From assembly GCF_028471945.1 (NCBI RefSeq), contig NZ_CP110128.1:3212501-3276500 (forward strand): a stretch of DNA of 64,000 nucleotides, given 5' to 3'. Positions within the stretch are counted from its first letter, which is position 1. The number at the start of each line of letters is the position of its first letter. The notes beneath the pieces are model-generated. The model was given only the letters and a program-made list of their open reading frames with translations, did no database searches and was not told where the DNA came from. The position numbers and the translations under genes were made by a program. Origin of the DNA: Pseudomonas sp. WJP1. GTDB lineage: Bacteria; Pseudomonadota; Gammaproteobacteria; Pseudomonadales; Pseudomonadaceae. This document shows positions 8,861 through 18,400 of the stretch, piece after piece.

Positions 8861-10228
8861 TTATGCAGCCTCCACGTTGAGCATCAGTTGAGCGTTGATC
8901 GCCTCGGCGGCGCGTTTGCCGTGCTGCACCGCCTGCACGGTGAGATCCTGGTCGAGGCTGGTGCAGTCGCCGCCGGCATACACGCCGGGGATGCTGGTGC
9001 GCAGGTTTTCGTCCACCTGGATGCGCTCACCCTGACGCTTGAGTTCCCGGGCCAGCGGATCGGCGAGGGCGCTGCTGTCGAAGGCCTGGCCGATGGCCTT
9101 GAAAATCGCGTCGGCGGCCAGCTCGAAGGTTTCACCGGTGGTTTGCAAGCGGCCTTCAACCAGATGGGTGCGGGCGAATCGCATGCCGCGCACCTGGCCT
9201 TGGTCATCGAGCAAGACTTCTTCCGGTTGGGCCCAGGTCATCAGGCGTACCTGATTGGCCTTGGCGATGTCCTGTTCGTGATGGGTCGCGCCCATGTCCT
9301 CGACGCCACGGCGATAGACCAGGTTGACGTCGTGGGCGCCGAGGCGGGCCATTTGCACCGCCATGTCGATGGCGGTGTTGCCGGCGCCGAGCACGATGCA
9401 GTGGTCGGCCAGTGGTAACTGGCTCAGGTCATCGGCCTGGCGCAGTTCGCGGATGTAGTCGGTGGCGGCCAGCAGGCCGGGCGCGTCTTCATGGGCCAGG
9501 CCCAGCTGCTTGCTGGCTGCGAGACCAAGGCCGAGGAACACCGCGTCGAATTGTTGATGCAGGTCGCTGAGGGTCAGGTTCTCTCCCAGTTTCTGGCCGT
9601 GGCGGATTTCAATTCCGCCGATCTCCATTAGAAATTCCAGCTCTTTCTGTGCGTAGTCGTCCACCAGTTTGTACTTGGCGATCCCGTATTCATTCAGGCC
9701 GCCGGCCTTTTCACGGGCCTCGAAAATCACCACGTCATGGCCGTGCATCGCACTGCGGTGGGCGCAGGACAACCCGGCGGGCCCGGCACCCACCACGGCA
9801 ATGCGCTTGCCGGTGGCGGCGGCACGGGGGAACGGGTGCTGGCTGAAGTGTGCGTTGTCCACGGCATAACGCTGTAACAGGCCGATCAGCACCGGCGCGC
9901 ATTCATGGGCGTTGTTGCGCACACAGGCTTGCTGGCAAAGAATCTCGGTCGGACAGACCCGGGCGCAACTGCCTCCGAGGATGTTGGCCGAGAGGATTTT
10001 CTGCGCCGCGCCCTGCACGTTGTCCTGATGGATGTTGCGGATGAACGAGGGAATATCGATTTCGCTCGGGCAGGCATTCACGCAGGGCGCGTCGTAGCAA
10101 TACAGGCAGCGCGAAGCTTCCAGGTGAGCCTGGCGATCGTTGAGTGGCGGCGCCAGGTCGGTGAAATGGCCGGCGAGGGCGGCCGCGCTCTCAATGGGAT
10201 GCGGGAGGTGGGTCAGGGTCTTGATCAC
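8861..10228 (-). CDS. preT: NAD-dependent dihydropyrimidine dehydrogenase subunit PreT
   Basis: 455 aa from a GTG start at 10228 (MIKTLTHLPHPIES), preferred because upstream codons read through REP sequence. The N-terminus is a cysteine-rich double [4Fe-4S] domain (CLYCYDAPCVNACPSEIDIP and CARVCPTEILCQQAC). Then come an FAD-binding VVGAGPAGLSCAH and an NAD-binding VLGAGNTAIDMAVQM. It passes electrons from NADH to PreA. GAGG lies about 11 bases upstream of the start. It follows the dihydropyrimidinase gene across a REP pair. Confidence 0.94.
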   Translation of the reverse strand: MIKTLTHLPHPIESAAALAGHFTDLAPPLNDRQAHLEASRCLYCYDAPCVNACPSEIDIPSFIRNIHQDNVQGAAQKILSANILGGSCARVCPTEILCQQACVRNNAHECAPVLIGLLQRYAVDNAHFSQHPFPRAAATGKRIAVVGAGPAGLSCAHRSAMHGHDVVIFEAREKAGGLNEYGIAKYKLVDDYAQKELEFLMEIGGIEIRHGQKLGENLTLSDLHQQFDAVFLGLGLAASKQLGLAHEDAPGLLAATDYIRELRQADDLSQLPLADHCIVLGAGNTAIDMAVQMARLGAHDVNLVYRRGVEDMGATHHEQDIAKANQVRLMTWAQPEEVLLDDQGQVRGMRFARTHLVEGRLQTTGETFELAADAIFKAIGQAFDSSALADPLARELKRQGERIQVDENLRTSIPGVYAGGDCTSLDQDLTVQAVQHGKRAAEAINAQLMLNVEAA

Positions 10229-10290
10229 GGTTTGGGCCTCACGGTTATTTGAGGTGCTGCCTCTGATGGGCATTTTTTGTGGCTGTACTG

Positions 10291-10378
10291 GCCTCTTCGC
10301 TGGCAAGCCAGCTCCCACAGGGATCTCGGGCGTTCACATAACCTGTGGGAGCTGGCTTGCCAGCGATAGGCCGGAGGC
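10291..10378. repeat. REP pair (inverted)
   Basis: Arms CGCTGGCAAGCCAGCTCCCA and complement, about 20 bp apart, in the gap between the dihydropyrimidinase and preT genes. The element is inside the presumed operon and could cause differential expression. Confidence 0.88.
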
Positions 10379-10383
10379 CGCTT

Positions 10384-12364
<1,981 letters not shown>

Positions 12365-13849
12365 ATGCAACAGATCAGATCGCAAGTGAACGAGCGCGAC
12401 GGCTTGTTCGAGCTGGAAGCCGGCAGCGATGTCCTCGACAGTCCCCGTTACAACCACGACATAGCACCGACCAAGGTGCGCGAGCGAACCTGGAACAAAT
12501 GGCACATCACGGCATTGTGGGTGGGCATGGCGATTTGCGTGCCGACTTACACCCTGGGCGGGGTACTGACGGCGTACTTCGGCCTGAGTGTCGGTGAAGC
12601 GCTGCTGGCGATTCTGTTCGCCAACATCATCGTATTGATCCCGCTGACGCTCAACGCGTTTCCCGGCACCAAGTACGGCATCCCGTTTCCGGTGTTGCTG
12701 CGTTCGTCCTTCGGCATCTTCGGTTCCAACATCCCGTGCCTGATTCGCGCCCTGGTGGCCTGTGGCTGGTTCGGTATCCAGACCATGTTCGGTGGCCTGG
12801 CGATCCACCTGTTCCTGGGCTCGGTGTTCGAGGGCTGGAAATCCCTGGGCGGCACCGGCGAGGTCATCGGCTTCATGGTGTTCTGGGCGCTGAACCTGTG
12901 GGTGGTGATTCGCGGCGCCGAGTCGATCAAATGGCTGGAGACCCTGTCGGCACCGTTGTTGGTGCTGGTGGGGGTCGGGTTGCTGGTGTGGGCCATGCCC
13001 AACGTGTCGATGACCGAGCTGCTGGCGATTCCGGCCAAGCGTCCAGAAGGCGCGGGCGTGGCCAGTTACTTCGCGGCAGGGCTCACCGCGATGGTCGGGT
13101 TCTGGGCCACGCTCTCGCTGAACATCCCCGACTTCAGCCGCTACGCGAAAAGTCAGAAAGACCAGATCGTCGGGCAGATCATCGGCCTGCCACTGACCAT
13201 GTTCCTGTTCGCCTCCCTGGGCGTGGTGATGACCGCCGCCTCGGTGAAGCTGGTGGGGGTGACGGTGTCCGACCCAGTGACCCTGATCGGCCATATCCAG
13301 AGCCCGGTCTGGGTGGCGCTGGCCATGGCGCTGATCATCATCGCCACGCTGTCGACCAACACCGCGGCCAACATCGTATCGCCCACCAACGACTTCCAGA
13401 ACATCGCCCCCAAGGCGATCAACCGGACCAAGGCGGTGATGCTTACCGGGCTGGTCGGGCTGGCTCTGATGGCCCATGAACTGCTGAAGAAACTCGGCCT
13501 GATCGTTTCCGACCTCAGCCTGGAAACGGTCTACTCCAACTGGCTGCTCGGCTATTCCAGTCTTCTGGGGCCGATTGCCGGGATCATGGTGGTGGACTAT
13601 TTCCTGATCAAGAAGCAGCAGCTGGACCTGGCCGGGCTTTACCGTGACGACGTGTATCCGGCGTGGAACTGGAACGGTTTTATCGCCTTCGGAGTGCCGG
13701 TGGTGTTGACGTTGCTGTCCCTGGGCAGCGATGTGTTCAGTTGGTTCTACAGCTATGGCTGGTTTACCGGCTCGGCCCTGGGTGGGTTGATTTATTACGG
13801 GTTGTGCGCGATGCGGCCCAGCCCATCTGTCGCAAAATCTGCGGTGTGA
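12365..13849 (+). CDS. NCS1 family nucleobase/hydantoin permease
   Basis: 494 aa with 12 predicted membrane segments. The N-terminal signature SPRYNHDIAPTKVRERTWNK is typical of NCS1 transporters for uracil, cytosine, allantoin and hydantoins. LSLNIPDFSRYAKSQKDQI lies mid-protein and NTAANIVSPTNDFQNI later. I chose ATG 12365 because GGAG (12356-12359) precedes it at good spacing. The ATG at 12329 has no ribosome site. It imports the pathway substrate, probably uracil, thymine or a dihydropyrimidine. Confidence 0.9.
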   Translation: MQQIRSQVNERDGLFELEAGSDVLDSPRYNHDIAPTKVRERTWNKWHITALWVGMAICVPTYTLGGVLTAYFGLSVGEALLAILFANIIVLIPLTLNAFPGTKYGIPFPVLLRSSFGIFGSNIPCLIRALVACGWFGIQTMFGGLAIHLFLGSVFEGWKSLGGTGEVIGFMVFWALNLWVVIRGAESIKWLETLSAPLLVLVGVGLLVWAMPNVSMTELLAIPAKRPEGAGVASYFAAGLTAMVGFWATLSLNIPDFSRYAKSQKDQIVGQIIGLPLTMFLFASLGVVMTAASVKLVGVTVSDPVTLIGHIQSPVWVALAMALIIIATLSTNTAANIVSPTNDFQNIAPKAINRTKAVMLTGLVGLALMAHELLKKLGLIVSDLSLETVYSNWLLGYSSLLGPIAGIMVVDYFLIKKQQLDLAGLYRDDVYPAWNWNGFIAFGVPVVLTLLSLGSDVFSWFYSYGWFTGSALGGLIYYGLCAMRPSPSVAKSAV

Positions 13850-13856
13850 GGGCGGG

Positions 13857-13939
13857 CCCCATCGCTGGCAAGCCAGCTCCCACAGGGTTCTCGGGCGTTC
13901 ACAATACCTGTGGGAGCTGGCTTGCCAGCGATGAGGCCT
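13857..13939. repeat. REP pair (inverted)
   Basis: Arms ATCGCTGGCAAGCCAGCTCC and complement, between the NCS1 permease and the amidohydrolase genes of one transcription direction. Confidence 0.88.
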
Positions 13940-13991
13940 CAAAGACACCACGCAATTGCCTAAACCATAAGAACAGCCTGAGGAGATCCCC

Positions 13992-15266
13992 ATGAACGCA
14001 GCCGTAGACGTTCTGCAATCGACCCATCAGCACATCAACCGCGACCGCCTGTGGCAGTCGCTCATGGAGCTGGCCAGACTCGGCGCCACGGTCAAGGGCG
14101 GCGTCTGTCGCCTGGCCCTGACCGACCTCGATCGCCAGGCCCGCGATACGTTCGTGAAGTGGTGTGAGGAAGCCGGCTGCACTGTCAGCATCGACGCCGT
14201 CGGCAATATTTTCGCCCGCCGCCCTGGGCGCAACCCGGACCTGCCACCGGTGATGACCGGCAGCCACATCGACACCCAGCCCACGGGCGGCAAGTTCGAT
14301 GGTTGCTTCGGTGTACTGGCCGGCGTCGAAGTGCTGCGCACCCTCAATGACCTGAACATCGAGACCGAAGCGCCGCTGGAAGTGGTGGTCTGGACCAACG
14401 AAGAAGGCTCGCGTTTCGCCCCGTGCATGATGGGCTCCGGCGTGTTCGCCGAGAAATTCACCCTGGAGGAAACCTTGGCCAAGGTCGATGCCGAGGGTGT
14501 GACGGTGGGCGAAGCGCTCAACGCCATTGGCTACGCGGGAACCCGCAAAGTCAGCGGCCACTCAGTGGGTGCCTATTTCGAGGCGCACATCGAGCAAGGC
14601 CCGATCCTCGAAGATGAACGCAAAACCATTGGCGTCGTCATGGGCGCCCTCGGACAGAAATGGTTCGACCTTAAACTGCGCGGCGTTGAAGCCCATGCCG
14701 GCCCCACGCCGATGCACCTGCGCAAGGACGCACTGGTCGGCGCAGCGGTGATCGTCGGTGCCGTCAACCGTGCAGCCCTGAGTCATCAGCCCCATGCCTG
14801 TGGCACCGTTGGTTGTCTGCAAGCCTATCCTGGCTCGCGTAACGTCATCCCGGGCGAAGTGCGCATGACACTGGACTTCCGTCACCTGGAACCGGCGCGT
14901 CTGGACTCGATGATCGCCGAAGTCCGCGAAGTCATCGAAACCATCTGCGAAGAACACGGTCTGACCTTCGAACTGACCCCGACGGCAGATTTCCCGCCGC
15001 TGTATTTCGACAAGGGTTGCGTCGAAGCGGTACGTAGCGCAGCGCAAGGGCTGGGCCTGTCACACATGGACATCGTGAGCGGCGCAGGGCACGACGCAAT
15101 CTTCCTTGCCGAGCTGGGACCGGCCGGGATGATCTTCGTACCCTGTGAAGGCGGCATCAGCCACAACGAAATCGAAAACGCCGCTCCGGATGATCTGGCG
15201 GCCGGGTGTGCGGTGCTCTTGCGGGCGATGCTGGCGGCTTCGGCGGCGATCGCTGGCGTCAGTTAA
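13992..15266 (+). CDS. Zn-dependent N-carbamoyl-beta-alanine / N-carbamoyl amino acid amidohydrolase
   Basis: 424 aa M20-family hydrolase. The metal ligands sit in TGSHIDTQPTGGKFDGCFG (His, Asp), WTNEEGSRFAP (Glu-Glu), AHIEQGPILE (His) and SGAGHDAIFLA (C-terminal His). It removes the carbamoyl group from N-carbamoyl-beta-alanine or beta-aminoisobutyrate, releasing CO2 and ammonia. This is the third reductive pyrimidine step. AGGAGAT precedes the ATG. It is the last gene of the block and is followed by a strong terminator. The family also includes allantoate and L-carbamoylase enzymes, but the context favours the pyrimidine role. Confidence 0.92.
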   Translation: MNAAVDVLQSTHQHINRDRLWQSLMELARLGATVKGGVCRLALTDLDRQARDTFVKWCEEAGCTVSIDAVGNIFARRPGRNPDLPPVMTGSHIDTQPTGGKFDGCFGVLAGVEVLRTLNDLNIETEAPLEVVVWTNEEGSRFAPCMMGSGVFAEKFTLEETLAKVDAEGVTVGEALNAIGYAGTRKVSGHSVGAYFEAHIEQGPILEDERKTIGVVMGALGQKWFDLKLRGVEAHAGPTPMHLRKDALVGAAVIVGAVNRAALSHQPHACGTVGCLQAYPGSRNVIPGEVRMTLDFRHLEPARLDSMIAEVREVIETICEEHGLTFELTPTADFPPLYFDKGCVEAVRSAAQGLGLSHMDIVSGAGHDAIFLAELGPAGMIFVPCEGGISHNEIENAAPDDLAAGCAVLLRAMLAASAAIAGVS

Positions 15267-15313
15267 GCAGGTAGCGGATAACCCCATTGGGTGTGTAACT
15301 ACTTCAATTAAAG

Positions 15314-15337
15314 AAACGGCCTTGCGGCCGTTTTTTT
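15314..15337 (+). terminator. Rho-independent terminator
   Basis: Stem AACGGCC / GGCCGTT with loop TTGC followed by seven T residues. It ends the amidohydrolase transcript and insulates the large gene downstream. Confidence 0.9.
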
Positions 15338-15465
15338 ATAGCTGGGTGAAAAACCACGATATTCAAAAAAAGCGGTTTCAAAAATCCTGTGTGTCGGGGA
15401 GTATGCCCGCCATTTGTGCATGTATTAACAGTCGTGCTGTCAAGTTCACCATGGAGTAATGGTTA

Positions 15466-18400
15466 ATGACCATCAAGATCGAGGGGGTAATCGCCAACAA
15501 GATTGGCTTCGCTTCCCACCAAAATGCTGTGCCGGTTCTGCGAGAGCTGACAGTGCACAACCACGGTGAGGCAGACTTCAACGATCTTGAACTGGAGCTT
15601 GTGGCAGATCCTCCCTTTCTCGAAGGTAAAACGTGGCGCCTGGACCGTCTGGGTAAAGGTTCGACGCTTCATATCTCTGAGCGCAATCTGGCGCTTAATG
15701 CCGGCTATCTTGCTGACCTTGCAGAAAGTCTTGCGGCAACCATCGTTCTGCGTCTTCGCTGCAAAGAGGAAACGCTCTGCAGCCAATCATTTGCGGTTGA
15801 GCTTCTGGCAAAAAATGAATGGGGCGGTATTAACTCCATGCCGGAGCTGTTGCCCGCGTTTGCCATGCCGAATGACCCTGCGGTCGATCGAATCTTGAAG
15901 TCTGCATCGGACGTTTTGCGTCGTGCAGGAAAGGCAGATGGCATTGACGGATACGAAAGCAAATCCAGGACCAGGACATGGGAACTGGCCTCCGCGATAT
16001 GGTCGGCTGTGTGCGGGTTAAGACTGAGTTATGCGTTACCCCCCGCAAGTTTTGAAACCCAGGGGCAAAAGGTTCGAACGCCAGGCCTTGTTCTGGAGGG
16101 CGGTGTAGCGACGTGCCTGGATACGGCATTGCTTTTCGCGGCAGCTCTGGAGCAGGCCGGGTTGAATGCGCTGTTGATCATGACCAAAGGGCATGCGTTT
16201 GTTGGTGCCTGGCTTCAACCACAAGAGTTCTCTCAGCTCATTACGGACGAAGCCAGCGCGGTACGTAAGCGTATCGACTTGAAAGAATTGCTCGTATTTG
16301 AAACGACGCTCGCAACCCGTTTTCCTTTGCCGGGTTTCAGCCAGGCAATAAGCAATGCAGAGCGGCAAATCAATGATGAAGACTTCATCATGGCCATTGA
16401 TATACATCGGGCGCGTATGCAGCGCATCCGACCTTTGGCGTCGTCGGTGTCTGTGCCTAAGTCTGGTCCCGCTGAAGAGCCGCAAGAAGTATCAGAGTCT
16501 TTGGAAGAAGCTCCCCCTTTGCCTGGCTTCGACATTGAGATATCTACGGATGCAGATTCCCCCGCCGGCAAGTTAACACTTTGGCAGCGCAAACTTCTTG
16601 ACCTCACCACACGCAACCGACTTCTGCACTTGCCCGATAGCGCAAAGGGTGTCCGCCTGATTTGTCCTGAACCGGCGCAATTGGAGGATCAGCTTGCCAG
16701 CGGAAAGCGTATTCGAATTGTCTCGGTGCCAGATCTCGAAGCGGGCGGGCGAGATGCGGCTCTGTATGAGCAACAGAACAGTGAAAGTTTGCGCGATGAG
16801 TATGCCAGGACGGCGCTGTCTCGAGGCGAAGTACTTGCCACCCTGGAAAAGAGCAAGCTTGAAGTTGCATTGATCGATCTCTATCGCAAAGCCCGGAGCG
16901 ATCTTGATGAGGGGGGCGCAAATACGCTGTTTCTTGCCCTCGGTTTTCTAAAATGGAAAAAGTCGGCAGACGATCCGAAAACCTATTCGGCTCCCTTGAT
17001 TTTGCTACCGGTGAAGCTTGACCGTAAAAGTGCTTTGTCGGGCGTGACCATGACGCTGCTTGAAGATGAGCCGCGCTTCAACCTGACATTGCTCGAGTTG
17101 CTGCGACACGATTTCGAGTTGGTCATCCCGGGGTTGGAGGGGGAGCTTCCAAGCGATGAAAACGGTATCGATGTAACCGGCATCTGGAATACGGTCAGAC
17201 GCGCGATCAGGGATGTGCCGGGATTCGAAGTCACCACGGAGCTCGTGCTGGGGACTTTTTCCTTTGCGAAATACCTGATGTGGCAGGATCTGGCTGCGCG
17301 TTCGGAACAGCTTCTGAAAAGCCCCATGGTCAAGCACCTGTTGGAAAGAAGCATTGGCGGTGAAGGTTATTCGACGGTGGGTGACTTTCCTCAACCCAAC
17401 GAACTGGACAGGAAGGTCAACCCGGCCGAGCTTTTTACACCGTTACCGGCGGATTCTTCTCAGTTGGCGGCCGTGGTCGCTTCGGCCAGTGGTTGTGACT
17501 TTGTACTCGACGGGCCTCCCGGTACCGGTAAATCCCAAACCATTGCAAACATGATTGCGCACAACCTTGCCCTGGGTCGTAGGGTCTTGTTCGTCGCTGA
17601 GAAAATGGCGGCGCTGGACGTGGTCTATCGTCGACTTGAAGAACAGGGGTTAGGCGAATTCTGTCTTGAACTCCATTCGAGCAAGACGTCGAAAGTTGAA
17701 GTGCTCAAGCAACTCGAGCGAGCGTGGGACGTTCGTGATGCGCTGACCGCTGAAGAGTGGACAGCTGAAACGGCGAAGCTGCATACGCTGAGAAATCGAC
17801 TCAATGAAGTGGTTGAGCTGATGCATCGCCGCGCACCAAACGGTTTGTCCGTGCACCAGGCCATTGGCCGGGTTGTTCGCGATGGCGATGCCTCGATACC
17901 GCGTATTGGATGGCCAGAGGGCACAACTCACGACGCCCAGGCTTACGCTCGGTTGCACGATGTCGCCAGACGCCTCGATCTCAATAGCCAGGCTGCACGA
18001 GAGCTGTCTGCAAGCTTTTCACTGTTGGCCCCTACGGATTGGTCGAACGGATGGCAGGAAGCAATTGTTGCTGCAGCGAGTGATCTTCCGGGCGCCATCG
18101 AGCGACTCAAGGTCGCCAGCACCAGTTTGCTGAAAGCAACCGACCTTCCACTGGCGGTTGCAAGTAGCGAGGATATCGAACGACTGATCCAGTTTGTCGC
18201 GGTCCTGATGGATACCCACGGCATTGATCTTTCATTTGTCTTTACGCTGAACGCGAGCGCGAAGATCGGTGCTGCCAAAAAAGCTGCTCAATTACTCGCA
18301 GAATATCGAGAGATCGAGCAGTCGCTGTCCCTGCGGTATGCGCCAGACGCTTGTCGCACTATCAAACTTGAACAGGTCAAAAACGATTGGGATACGGCGA

